Notes: generated by a model from the sequence alone, not told the origin. 64,000 bases of DNA from Desulfobacteraceae bacterium (GCA_014237395.1 JABZFP010000018.1:124001-188000), one strand, 5' to 3'. Shown: positions 1 through 8,398, counted from the stretch's first letter. Made by a program: numbers and translations.

Positions 1-42
1 AACCCACCAGAAGTTTCGCCGGACGAGGAGAGGCGGGAACAC

Positions 43-216
43 TCATGGATTAATGGGCTGCGCTTCTTCCACCAGCATGATGGGGATGTCATCACGGATG
101 GCGTAAAGCAATCGACAGGCTTCACAGCGCAGACCGCTCTCATCGTCTTCCAACTGCAATTCGCCCTTGCATTGGGGGCAAACCAGTATGTCCAGTAAGG
201 CTTTGTTCAGGCTCAT
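43..216 (-). CDS. Trm112-family zinc-ribbon protein (57 aa)
   Basis: A 57-residue protein too short for most gene finders. It begins MSLNKALLDILVCPQCKGEL and has a second CEAC pair near residue 31, giving the two-CxxC zinc ribbon of the Trm112/UPF0434 family. The segment after it (IRDDIPIMLVEEA) is the usual family ending. In bacteria these small proteins often sit beside LPS or lipid A genes such as lpxK and kdsB; in eukaryotes Trm112 activates methyltransferases. Its bacterial partner is not established. It is divergent from the LPS core genes to its right. The frame, length and motif are clear; the function is not. Confidence 0.85.
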   Translation of the reverse strand: MSLNKALLDILVCPQCKGELQLEDDESGLRCEACRLLYAIRDDIPIMLVEEAQPINP

Positions 217-534
217 GATTCAAAGCTCCCCTTCGAATAAGCGTCTACTTGGCTTCGGTCATCCTTTCGTGCCGAGCGGCTGACGAATCAATCAGACCCA
301 AATTGCAATGATCGGCTGCACCACGCAAGGCATGCCCCTGCACGTCCAGCCACCTTGCCTGGTCGATGACCATGATCGCGCCAAATGGGTGTTCATGGTT
401 ATCAGCCTTCCCCTGCTTTGGCAAGCCGTAACCGCGGTCTCATGAGGACGAAACGAGGCCGGACCTTGCAATCCGCCAGGCGTTGGATTAAGAGGGACCT
501 CGTCTTTAAAGGTTCCGGAACGAGCGGGTCATTG
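217..534. other. Intergenic stretch between the Trm112-like gene and waaG
   Basis: No convincing gene lies in these 318 bases. The waaG frame stays open upstream to 385, but homology of WaaG proteins begins at the ATG at 535, so the upstream part is taken as leader. A weak TTGGAT/TTTAAA pair spaced 16 bp near 483-510 could be a promoter for waaG, but it is not strong enough to annotate. Confidence 0.4.
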
Positions 535-1656
535 ATGAAATTTGCCTTCACTCTCATTAAATATTTCCCTTTTGGCGGACTGCAGCGGGATTTTATGCGA
601 ATCGCCGAAGCATGCCTCAAACGAGGCCATGAGGTGGACGTATTCACCCCCTACTGGCAGGGGGAAGTCCCGGCCGGTCTGAACGTGACCATGCTCAAGC
701 TCAAGGCGCTCAGCAACCACAAACGCCGCTTGGCAATGTCCCGGGAGGTTTGCCGACTCACCCGCGACAACCGCTATGATGCCATTGTGGGCTTCAGTAA
801 AATGCCGGGACTTGATTTTTATTATGCCGCTGACAGCTGTTTTGCCGAACGTGTGGAAAAGAAACCCTTCTGGTATCGCTATACGGGGCGATGTAGATCT
901 TATCTTTTGCTTGAACAGACCGTGTTTGCCCCCCAGGCCGCCACCCAAATCATGCTCCTGACCGAAAAAGACCGCGAAACGTATCAGCGCTATTACCAAA
1001 CCCCCTTGGAGCGTTTTCACGTTCTTCCCCCCGGCATTGCGCGAGACCGGCTGGCCCCTCCCGATACCAACACCATTCGTCGCCAATTGCGGGCGGAGCT
1101 GAAGATCGACCCCGAAACGTATGTGGTACTCATGGTCGGATCCGGCTTTCGCACCAAAGGAACCGACCGCGCCATGCGGGCCCTGGCCGCCCTTCCGGCA
1201 CCCCTTCGAAACAACGCCGTACTGGTCATCATTGGCAAGGATAACTTCCGTCCTTTTCGCCGATTGGCCGGTCGCCTTGGCATCCAACGCCAGATCCTGT
1301 TTTTCCATGGACGTGACGACATTCCCCGTTTCCTTTTTAGCGCCGATATGCTCTTGCACCCTGCCTATCGCGAAAACACCGGTACGGTCCTGATTGAGGC
1401 GATGGCGGCCCGCCTCCCCGTGTTGGCTTCCGACGTGTGCGGCTATGCCGATCACATCGCCAAGGCCGACGCCGGTCAATTGGTCCCGTCCCCCTTCGAC
1501 CAGGACACACTGAACCGAATGCTGGCTGAAATGCTGCAGGACGCAGCACAGCGTGACAGGTGGGGTGCCAATGGCGGACATTATGTCGCCCAAAACGATG
1601 TCTTCAGCATGCCGGAGAAGGTTGCCGACATCATCGAAGGGTCTGCCCCATGCTAA
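535..1656 (+). CDS. waaG: LPS core glucosyltransferase WaaG (RfaG), GT4 family
   Basis: Transfers the first outer-core hexose (glucose in enterobacteria) to heptose II of the LPS inner core on the cytoplasmic face of the inner membrane. The 373-aa product carries the WaaG signature near its start (KYFPFGGLQRDFMRIA), a central NKMPGLD-like segment (SKMPGLDFYYAADSC), and the GT-B C-terminal E-x7-E motif (ENTGTVLIE) near residue 280. The ATG at 535 was chosen because family homology starts exactly at MKFAFTLIKYFPFGG, although the frame is open further upstream. Its end overlaps the start of waaP by 7 bases, so the two are translationally coupled. The true acceptor sugar in this organism cannot be read from sequence. 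Confidence 0.95.
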   Translation: MKFAFTLIKYFPFGGLQRDFMRIAEACLKRGHEVDVFTPYWQGEVPAGLNVTMLKLKALSNHKRRLAMSREVCRLTRDNRYDAIVGFSKMPGLDFYYAADSCFAERVEKKPFWYRYTGRCRSYLLLEQTVFAPQAATQIMLLTEKDRETYQRYYQTPLERFHVLPPGIARDRLAPPDTNTIRRQLRAELKIDPETYVVLMVGSGFRTKGTDRAMRALAALPAPLRNNAVLVIIGKDNFRPFRRLAGRLGIQRQILFFHGRDDIPRFLFSADMLLHPAYRENTGTVLIEAMAARLPVLASDVCGYADHIAKADAGQLVPSPFDQDTLNRMLAEMLQDAAQRDRWGANGGHYVAQNDVFSMPEKVADIIEGSAPC

Positions 1657-2468
1657 ACCTTGCCAACCACCTCCAAAAAGCCTGGCAGGGCAGGGATATA
1701 TATTCACTGCTGTTTCACCTGGAGGGCCAGGTTTTTCGGGAAAAGGAAGGTCGCCGTACCTTTCGGTTCGAAGTTGACGGGCAGAGTTATTTTGCCAAGG
1801 TGTTCATGGGAACCGGCTGGCCGACGCTTCTGGCCTGTCTGCTGAAATTCCGGCGGCCCATCATCACTGCTGAAAACGAATGGCGGGCCATCGAAAAACT
1901 CGAACGAATTGGTGTTTCCACCATGCGCCTGGCGGGCTATGGGAAACGGGGGCGCAATCCGGCCCGAATGCAATCGTTTATCATTACGGAAGAACTCAAA
2001 CCGACCATCAGCCTGGAGGATTTCTGTCGCGACTGGGATGGCCACCCGCCGCCATTGGAATTAAAGCGCGCGCTAATCAAACGCGTGGCCCAAATTGCCC
2101 GAACCCTGCACGCCAATGGCATTGTTCATCGCGATTTATATCTATGCCATTTTCTTCTGGACACGACCCGCCAGGCAGATCAGCCCGGCATCATACCTCC
2201 GCAGCTGTTCCTGATCGATCTCCACCGGGCGGAGCAGCACCGCCATCTTAAACTCCGATGGTGTGTCAAGGATGTGGCGGGGCTCTATTTTTCAAGCATG
2301 GATATCGGGCTGACGCAGCGGGATCGGCTGCGGTTCATTGCCGAATACAGTCAACGCCCCTGGCATGAGGCCATCCGGGAAAACAAACGCTTCTGGCAAC
2401 AGGTGGAACGCCGTGGCCAGGCCGGGTATCGGGAATTCCGCCGGAAAAATCCGGATCTTTTCACATGA
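1650..2468 (+). CDS. waaP: LPS core heptose I kinase WaaP (RfaP)
   Basis: Phosphorylates heptose I of the LPS inner core, using ATP in the cytoplasm. The 272-aa product has the family catalytic loop IVHRDLYLCHFLL with the Asp falling at residue 162, the same number as the catalytic Asp of E. coli WaaP, and the magnesium-binding LFLIDLHRAEQH segment that distinguishes WaaP from other LPS kinases. The ATG at 1650 overlaps the waaG stop, which is the usual coupling and preferable to starts further upstream. It is the most canonical of five kinase-fold genes in the first 13 kb. WaaG-dependent action of WaaP is known in enterobacteria and fits the adjacency. Confidence 0.94.
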   Translation: MLNLANHLQKAWQGRDIYSLLFHLEGQVFREKEGRRTFRFEVDGQSYFAKVFMGTGWPTLLACLLKFRRPIITAENEWRAIEKLERIGVSTMRLAGYGKRGRNPARMQSFIITEELKPTISLEDFCRDWDGHPPPLELKRALIKRVAQIARTLHANGIVHRDLYLCHFLLDTTRQADQPGIIPPQLFLIDLHRAEQHRHLKLRWCVKDVAGLYFSSMDIGLTQRDRLRFIAEYSQRPWHEAIRENKRFWQQVERRGQAGYREFRRKNPDLFT

Positions 2469-2558
2469 TACCGGCCAGATGGGGATATTCCTGTTTTCAG
2501 CGAATTTTTGCGATACCGTGCAGGCATAACGACCAAACGAAACACCGATAAATTGCCC

Positions 2559-3308
2559 ATGACGAGTTTCTGGAACATAACGAAGCCTTACCTTAATTCA
2601 CCGGTGGCGGAGGCATTTCAATCCTTAGAGAAAACCGCCGAAACAACCGGCCAATATGTGACATCGAGTCCGATCAGCAGGGTCATCCGGAAAGAAGTCG
2701 ACAATCAGCGCTTTTTTATTAAAACCTATACGGCCGGCGGGAAAAGCCTGCGGCGATGGATCGGACGCAGCCGGGCACGCGCCGAATGGGAAAACATTCT
2801 GTTTTTCCAGAATGTCGGCATTCCGACCGCCCCCTTGGTGGCTTATGGCCAAAAGACGCGCGGCGGGCTTTTCCAACAGGCGGCTCTCGTAACAGCCGAA
2901 CTGAAAAATACCCGGGACCTTAACGCTCTGCACCTTGATAACCATCCTATTTTAAAGAATCGGCAATGGATCGCATCCGTCAGTCATCAAATCGCTCGGC
3001 ACACGCGCTGCCTGCACCAGAACCGCTTCGGCCATCTGGATCTCAAATGGCGCAACATTCTGGTAACCATGTCAAATGCCCCCCAGGTCTATTTTATCGA
3101 TTGCCCGGCCGGCCAGATTCGTCGCGGTCCCGGTGCCGGACGGTGGTTCGTCAAGGATATCGCTTGCCTCGATAAGGTTGCCAAAAAGCGATTGTCACGT
3201 ACCCAACGGTTGCGGTTTTACTTGGAATACGAAGGCCTGCAACGCCTTGGGGATAAAAATAAACAAAAGATCCGCCGAATTCTGCGTTTCTTCAGGGGAA
3301 GAGCGTGA
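2559..3308 (+). CDS. LPS kinase family protein (Kdo/WaaP-like kinase fold)
   Basis: A 249-aa kinase-fold protein of the lipopolysaccharide kinase (InaA/KdkA/WaaP) superfamily, expected to phosphorylate a core sugar. It contains the catalytic loop GHLDLKWRNILVT, with HxD at residues 159-161 and the downstream Asn, followed by VYFIDC in the position of the metal-binding Asp. The N-lobe Lys is likely in QRFFIKTY and the helix-C Glu in RAEWENI. It follows waaP by 90 bases on the same strand. The ATG at 2559 matches where kinase homology begins; an upstream in-frame start at 2508 exists. Substrate unknown: heptose II or Kdo are candidates. Confidence 0.8.
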   Translation: MTSFWNITKPYLNSPVAEAFQSLEKTAETTGQYVTSSPISRVIRKEVDNQRFFIKTYTAGGKSLRRWIGRSRARAEWENILFFQNVGIPTAPLVAYGQKTRGGLFQQAALVTAELKNTRDLNALHLDNHPILKNRQWIASVSHQIARHTRCLHQNRFGHLDLKWRNILVTMSNAPQVYFIDCPAGQIRRGPGAGRWFVKDIACLDKVAKKRLSRTQRLRFYLEYEGLQRLGDKNKQKIRRILRFFRGRA

Positions 3309-3401
3309 GGCTATTTAGATACCTCATTCGGGAAACGTCCCCACGGCGGGATCTCTTAAAGGGCTATCGGGCATCGAGCCGTCCGATGGTAGCGCTATTG
3401 C

Positions 3402-4856
3402 ATGCTCTGCTATGATACCGAAACGCTGCGCGAGAGCGACCGCACCCTGCCGACACCGTTTCAGCTGTTGCTCGATACGTCGGGAGAACAACGGGCACTG
3501 ACCTGCACCGCGATCCTGCGTCATCTTCCCGGCAAACGCCTGGTCTGCCGTGGTGTTTGGCATCAGCGCCAAACGGTCGTCGCCAAAATCTTTTTGGCAG
3601 CATCGGGGGCAAAACGACATTACCAGCGGGAGTTGCAGGGCATCGAAGCGCTATGGTCCGCCGAAATTGCGACACCCGCCATCCTGTTTAAAGGGACACT
3701 TGCTGATGGGAAGGCCCCTCTGCTTCTGTTTCAGGAAATGCAGGGTTATCAGAACCTGGCCGAACGCTTGGCGACGGCAAACACCGTCGATGACCGCCTG
3801 GCGGCAATGCAGCCGGTGATCCAATTGATCGCCCGATTGCATGCCGCCGGTCTCGGGCAGCGCGATATCCACCCCGGCAATTTTCTGTTGTCTGGGAATG
3901 ACGTTATGGTGATCGACGGCGACGACATCGAGAACAATGGCCGTCAGCCCCTCTCGCAGCGAAAGAGCTTTTCCAATATCGCCCTATTTTTCGCCCAGTT
4001 TTATCCGCAATTCGACGCCATCGTGCCCCCGTTGATTGACGATTATGGCGACTGTCGCAACTGGCCCATCGATCCTGGAACATATTCCGCCATCCAAAAA
4101 AAAATCCGGCGTTGGCGGGACTGGCGTCAAAAAAAATATTTCCAAAAAACCAAACGCGACTGTACCGCATTTGTTGCCCAAAAGGCGTGGCATCGCTTCA
4201 TGGCCTGTGATCGGACGTGGTATTCCCCTTCAATACAAAACCTTCTGAATGATCCGGATACTTTTATCAAGACGGGTACGATCCTGAAAGACGGCAACAC
4301 CGCTACCGTAGCCAAAGTCACCCTTGGGTCGCAAACACTGGTTGTAAAACGGTATAATATTAAAAACCGCTGGCATGCGCTGCGCCGCTGCCTGCGGCCC
4401 AGTCGGGCAATGGTTTCCTGGCAGAATGCCCATCGGCTTCATTTCCTGGGAATTCGCACACCCCGGCCGATAGCGGTCATCGAAGAACGCTGGGGCATTT
4501 TTCGACACCGTGCCTACTTCATCATGGCGTATCTCCCGGGAGAAACCATCGATGAAATCGTTCATGACAAGATCAAGGATTCCCAGGCGATTGAAAATTG
4601 TTTCAATCATTTGGCGACACTCATAAAACAGCTTGCCGCAGCACAAATCAGTCATGGTGATTTCAAGGCCACCAATTTTCTGGTATCATCCAGCCAACTG
4701 CACCTTTTGGATTTAGACGGTATGACCGCACACCGTTTCACCGGTTCATTTAAGAGAGCCTTCAGGAAAGATTTTGTGCGCCTGCGTCAAAACTGGCCCG
4801 ACCTGCCGAACTTAAGCAGCAGAATCGCCAAGCTGACCGACCGCCTGTCCATATGA
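3402..4856 (+). CDS. Tandem double-domain LPS kinase-fold protein
   Basis: A 484-aa product in which two complete kinase-like domains follow each other. Domain 1 (about residues 1-220) has the loop QRDIHPGNFLL (Asp155) and VMVIDGDD; domain 2 (about 255-484) has the loop SHGDFKATNFLV (Asp420) and LHLLDLDGM, with its own N-lobe Lys in LVVKRYN. Single LPS kinases are about 230-270 aa, so the length equals two copies. The frame has a stop just upstream of the ATG, fixing the start. Both domains keep catalytic and metal-binding Asp residues, so both may be active. It belongs to the kinase run behind waaG-waaP; the phosphorylated sugars are not known. Confidence 0.82.
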   Translation: MLCYDTETLRESDRTLPTPFQLLLDTSGEQRALTCTAILRHLPGKRLVCRGVWHQRQTVVAKIFLAASGAKRHYQRELQGIEALWSAEIATPAILFKGTLADGKAPLLLFQEMQGYQNLAERLATANTVDDRLAAMQPVIQLIARLHAAGLGQRDIHPGNFLLSGNDVMVIDGDDIENNGRQPLSQRKSFSNIALFFAQFYPQFDAIVPPLIDDYGDCRNWPIDPGTYSAIQKKIRRWRDWRQKKYFQKTKRDCTAFVAQKAWHRFMACDRTWYSPSIQNLLNDPDTFIKTGTILKDGNTATVAKVTLGSQTLVVKRYNIKNRWHALRRCLRPSRAMVSWQNAHRLHFLGIRTPRPIAVIEERWGIFRHRAYFIMAYLPGETIDEIVHDKIKDSQAIENCFNHLATLIKQLAAAQISHGDFKATNFLVSSSQLHLLDLDGMTAHRFTGSFKRAFRKDFVRLRQNWPDLPNLSSRIAKLTDRLSI

Positions 4857-4916
4857 TGTATAATGCGATCGGGCGTTTCGGACGCAGGCGGAAAAGGATA
4901 GGGTAAAGGAGTTTTT

Positions 4917-5639
4917 TTGAAGTCGAACGGGAGAAATTCACGTAAACCCCGCATGAAAATACTTACCATTACAGCATACAGGCAGCTGATAGAAGATGCG
5001 GAGCCACTTGCGAGCGAATTCGTGGACGGCGAGTTAAGTCATAAAGTTTTCAGACTTGCGGATCAAAGCATTTTGAAACTTTTCCGAATCAAACGCCTCT
5101 TCTCCTCAGCCCGCCTCTTTCCATACACGAGGCGATTCCAGCGCAACGTGGCGTATCTTGTGTCATGCAGGGTGCCCACAATGACGATTGCGTCAGTTTA
5201 CCGAATACCGGCTATCAAACGTACCGCCGTGCACTATCATCCTCTGAAAGGCATAACGCTCCGAAAGCACTGCGAGTCCAACCCTATTGATTCCGCTCTA
5301 GCGGGTCGGTTGGGATTGTTTTTTCATTCGCTTCATAAATACGGCATTTACTTTCGGTCGATTCACTTTGATAACATGGTCCTCACGGAAGATGATGATA
5401 TCGGCTTGATCGATGTGGTCGATATGCGCATTAGCAACGGCCCCCTTAGCATGGGGCGGCGTATTCGTAATTTACGCCATCTTTTTCGATATGAGGCCGA
5501 TATCGCGTATTTAGCTTCCGAGCGGCATAGATTCATGGATGTTTATTGCCGCAATGCCAAGTTAAGTCCCCGCCAGGAAAACCGCCTTCGCCGTCATTTT
5601 GACCATTATTTCTGCTGTAAGAATCCGAAGGCATCATGA
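4917..5639 (+). CDS. Kinase-fold protein with altered catalytic loop (Ttg8/toluene-tolerance-like)
   Basis: A 240-aa protein resembling the small kinase-fold proteins annotated as toluene tolerance/Ttg8-like in LPS core clusters of pseudomonads. The loop reads YFRSIHFDN (residues 145-153): where canonical relatives have HRD, it has FRS, so the catalytic Asp is replaced by Ser148; the metal-binding segment IGLIDVVDM is kept. The start is a TTG at 4917 preceded by a good AAAGGAG at 4905; an ATG at 4953 is the alternative. It ends 16 bases from the convergent acyltransferase gene. It may be a pseudokinase or use a different chemistry. Confidence 0.72.
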   Translation: MKSNGRNSRKPRMKILTITAYRQLIEDAEPLASEFVDGELSHKVFRLADQSILKLFRIKRLFSSARLFPYTRRFQRNVAYLVSCRVPTMTIASVYRIPAIKRTAVHYHPLKGITLRKHCESNPIDSALAGRLGLFFHSLHKYGIYFRSIHFDNMVLTEDDDIGLIDVVDMRISNGPLSMGRRIRNLRHLFRYEADIAYLASERHRFMDVYCRNAKLSPRQENRLRRHFDHYFCCKNPKAS

Positions 5640-5655
5640 GATTTGTCTTAAACCG

Positions 5656-6579
5656 TCAGGCCGCCAATCCTTTTTTCTTCCTTTTCCGCCGTCGTATCAC
5701 TTGATATTCGGGATAAAGCTCCGGGTAGGTCCGTTTCCAGCGTCGATGAAACCAGAACCATTGCTCAGGATAGTCGTTGATGGCATTTTCCAGCGTATCC
5801 ATGAGCATCTGGGTATACGCCTGGATATCATGGCGCAAAGAATCGGAACGTTTGAATGTCATCGGCGGCAAAACCTTCAGGCGATAAGTCCCGTGATTTT
5901 CGCGCATGCAAAAGATCGGAACGACCGGCATGCGGCATCGCAGTGCGAGTAAGGCAACCGCCGGTGTGGCAAGCGTCTGCTTGCCGAAGAAAGTCACGTC
6001 TACGGCCTCTTTTCGCCGTACGCCCTGGTCGATAAGGACTCCCAGGGTTCGCCCTTCGCGTAGCGCCCGAATCATCCAGGGCATGGCCCCCTCCTTGAAA
6101 AACACCTGATTCCCAAATCGGGTCCGCAAAGCGGTCAGCCAATTATGGGCCAATTTCCACTTGATGGGTTTGGCCACCGTCATGACCGGGCGATTCAACC
6201 GTGCCGATAGGCCCAGAAGACCGATTTCCCAATTTCCCAGGTGGGCAGAGTAAAGCAGGCAGCCCCGCGGGTGGGCCATGGCCCGGTCCAAAATATCCTG
6301 GCCCTCGATGCGGACCCGTTCGACCAGTTTGGTGCGAGGAAGAAAAGGTGTTTGGAGTAGTTCCAGGAAGACAATGCCGAAATGCTGAAAAACGCGTTTC
6401 GCCAGTCGGCGGCGCTGGCGAGGAGTCCAATCGGGACAAACAAACGCGATGTTCTGGTGCACAATACGGCGATGCCGGAGATCCAGCCAATAGGCGATGC
6501 GTCCAAGACCACGGCCTATTATACTCAGTCCGGATAACGGCAGATGGCCAACCACCGCACCCAGTTTTTTGAGGGCCAT
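5656..6579 (-). CDS. Lipid A biosynthesis acyltransferase, LpxL/HtrB type
   Basis: Adds a secondary acyl chain to Kdo2-lipid IVA at the inner membrane. The 307-aa product has the HX4E catalytic motif (HLGNWE, His113-Glu118), a downstream GVLIDQG segment and a C-terminal EQWFWFHRRWKR motif, all typical of the LpxL/LpxM/LpxP family. The ATG at 6579 gives the family length and places the hydrophobic N-terminal helix correctly; the frame is open further upstream. It is the last gene of a minus-strand Kdo block (kdsA, transaldolase-CBS, KdsC-like, this gene), which fits since LpxL acts only after Kdo addition. Whether it is the LpxL or LpxM equivalent is undecided. Confidence 0.9.
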   Translation of the reverse strand: MALKKLGAVVGHLPLSGLSIIGRGLGRIAYWLDLRHRRIVHQNIAFVCPDWTPRQRRRLAKRVFQHFGIVFLELLQTPFLPRTKLVERVRIEGQDILDRAMAHPRGCLLYSAHLGNWEIGLLGLSARLNRPVMTVAKPIKWKLAHNWLTALRTRFGNQVFFKEGAMPWMIRALREGRTLGVLIDQGVRRKEAVDVTFFGKQTLATPAVALLALRCRMPVVPIFCMRENHGTYRLKVLPPMTFKRSDSLRHDIQAYTQMLMDTLENAINDYPEQWFWFHRRWKRTYPELYPEYQVIRRRKRKKKGLAA

Positions 6580-6635
6580 AGGATCTTCACCAGGAAAGTA
6601 TACCTCAGAAAGATTCAGAAACGGGGAGAGCCGCG

Positions 6636-7367
6636 TTAAGAAACGTTGGATGCTGTTCGTATCTGGTCGGCCTTCTGGGTATAGAAATTGGTTAAAATGG
6701 CCTGCCGTTGGGTGAAATAGTCTTGATACGAATCGTTCCAGGTCATCCGTGCGGCAACCACCTGATCGTAGCATCCCAATGCCGCCAGCACCATTTCCGA
6801 GAACTCCCGCACGCCATGCTGGAGTGGACCGCACGCGGTCACATAGTCCGTCAGGCCCCGGCTGACCACGTAACGGCTAAACATGGGACTGGCGGCACGT
6901 GCCATCAGGCACCGCACCCCACAGGCCTGTGCCATCTCCAGATCGTTGATGTCGTCGAAAAGGCACGCCACCTGCTCGGGCCGAATGCCGTGGGCCGAAC
7001 AAAGATGGGCAACGGCAATCCCCTTGTTGCGAATGCCAAAGTACACTTCATGAAAATGTTCGCGGCGCGCCAGATGCATGGCGGACCGGTTGTCGACCCC
7101 TGTGATGACGGCGACAATCGGCATCCTGCGCTGGGGCAGCCAGAGTCCGAAGCGTAGCATGTTGCTCCCCATCGAATCCGGTTCGGTGAAGTGGCTGGTC
7201 ACCCCTTCACCTTTCTGCCCCGCATTGAATACGCCGTCCCAGTCAAAAATCAACGCCCGGACACGGGAAAGCTTCTTCTGCAGCGCTGCAGGCTCGGTCA
7301 CGAACTGAGCGCCCAGGGTTTGAAACATACCCGCCCAAGACGGTTTCGAGGAAGTCGCGGCCACCAT
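6636..7367 (-). CDS. KdsC-like HAD phosphatase (Kdo-8-phosphate phosphatase candidate)
   Basis: Likely removes phosphate from Kdo-8-P to give Kdo. The 243-aa product has the HAD motif I DWDGVFNAG with Asp42 and Asp44, motif II in VITGVD, and a motif III/IV stretch ending FDDINDLEMAQACGV, all in the arrangement of the C0-cap KdsC subfamily; the ending DYVTACGPLQHGVREF matches the KdsC C-terminus. It is longer than ordinary KdsC (about 180-190 aa): roughly 30 extra residues at each end. It starts 5 bases after the transaldolase-CBS stop, so the two are cotranscribed. A related phosphatase, such as one for a modified nonulosonate, cannot be excluded. Confidence 0.8.
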   Translation of the reverse strand: MVAATSSKPSWAGMFQTLGAQFVTEPAALQKKLSRVRALIFDWDGVFNAGQKGEGVTSHFTEPDSMGSNMLRFGLWLPQRRMPIVAVITGVDNRSAMHLARREHFHEVYFGIRNKGIAVAHLCSAHGIRPEQVACLFDDINDLEMAQACGVRCLMARAASPMFSRYVVSRGLTDYVTACGPLQHGVREFSEMVLAALGCYDQVVAARMTWNDSYQDYFTQRQAILTNFYTQKADQIRTASNVS

Positions 7368-7372
7368 GGTGG

Positions 7373-8398
7373 TTATCCCAAAAGTCCCATTTTCACCAGG
7401 TCCTGAATATCCAGAATCCCGATGGGGAGATTGTCTTCCAGAACGATGACATTGTCGATCTGCTGCGCATTGAAGACATTGACGGCTTCGTAGAGAAGCG
7501 CATCGGCATTAACGGTAAATGGGTCAGCAGTGTAGCCGGCGTCCCCCATCTGTTTATCAAGAATGCCCTCGCCGTTCTCCTGGAGGCGACGACGGACATC
7601 GCCGTCGGTAAAAACACCCGCCAATTCACCGGCGTCGTTTACAAGAGTAACTGCACCAATACGCGAGGCGGTCATCTTCACCAGAGCATCTTTAACGGTT
7701 TCAGAAAGACGGCAAATCGGATTGCTTTCGCGGATGACGTCCTTGACCTTGATGGTCATCAGACGTGTGTGTTCAAAAAACTGTTCGGTGCCGACCTTGG
7801 TTAGAGCATTGTCGCACAATCGTTTCATCACGCCCCATGGCACCGTGCAGACATGGACGCCCGCCAGGGCAGCCTGGCGGATGTGATCCGGGTAGCGTAC
7901 CGAAGAAAACATAATTTTGGTCGGATACGCGTATTTTTCGACCAACTCGACACACTGCTCATATAACAAAATGGCTTCGTGTCCTTGATCCTGCAGACGC
8001 CCAGCCAACGGGCACACGTATGCCGCGCCGGCCGCCATGGCCATGTAGGCCTGGTTGAGGGTGTAAATCAAATGAACGTTTACGCGATGCCCCTCATCGG
8101 TCAATGTTTTACATGCCCGCAGCCCTTCCAGCGAAATCGGCACTTTGAAAACAGGTGCTTGGGTCAGCGGCAGTTTCAGCAGGCGATGAGCCTCCGATAC
8201 GATTTCATCATGGGTTTCGCCCAGCGCTTCCACCTGAAGCTCCGGCACCATGCCGGAAAGCTTGACAATGGCACCATCGATGTCGGTAATACCATGTCGA
8301 TGCATAAACGTCGGTGTCGTTGTCAGCCCTTTTATGAAACCCAGCTGGAACGCTTCCTCAATTTCCTTGAAATCAGCTGAATCAAGATACAAATCCAT
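7373..8398 (-). CDS. Transaldolase/fructose-6-P aldolase-like protein fused to KdsD-type CBS pair
   Basis: Residues 1-212 form a small transaldolase of the FSA/TalC group: it opens MDLYLDSADF and has the Schiff-base lysine in VFKVPISLEG at residue 85, the same number as Lys85 of E. coli FSA. The conserved TTNP near residue 28 is TTTP here. Residues 216-341 are two CBS domains whose wording (GVFTDGDVRRRL, IGILDIQDLVKMGLL) closely echoes the CBS tail of KdsD, arabinose-5-phosphate isomerase. It lies between kdsA and the KdsC-like gene, where kdsD is expected, and no SIS-domain KdsD is seen in the window. RBS AAAGGA precedes the ATG. A role in supplying or regulating arabinose-5-phosphate is inference. 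Confidence 0.85.
   Translation of the reverse strand: MDLYLDSADFKEIEEAFQLGFIKGLTTTPTFMHRHGITDIDGAIVKLSGMVPELQVEALGETHDEIVSEAHRLLKLPLTQAPVFKVPISLEGLRACKTLTDEGHRVNVHLIYTLNQAYMAMAAGAAYVCPLAGRLQDQGHEAILLYEQCVELVEKYAYPTKIMFSSVRYPDHIRQAALAGVHVCTVPWGVMKRLCDNALTKVGTEQFFEHTRLMTIKVKDVIRESNPICRLSETVKDALVKMTASRIGAVTLVNDAGELAGVFTDGDVRRRLQENGEGILDKQMGDAGYTADPFTVNADALLYEAVNVFNAQQIDNVIVLEDNLPIGILDIQDLVKMGLLG

Noticed and set aside
437..454. Hammerhead-ribozyme-like core (CTCATGAG...CGAAAC) in the waaG leader
   Set aside because: The conserved CUGAUGA core has C in place of the essential G, stem II would be too short, and no matching cleavage stem was found.
529..1707. 392-codon open frame antisense to waaG
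   Set aside because: It mirrors the waaG coding frame, has no family resemblance and no ribosome-binding site; it is a by-product of codon bias.
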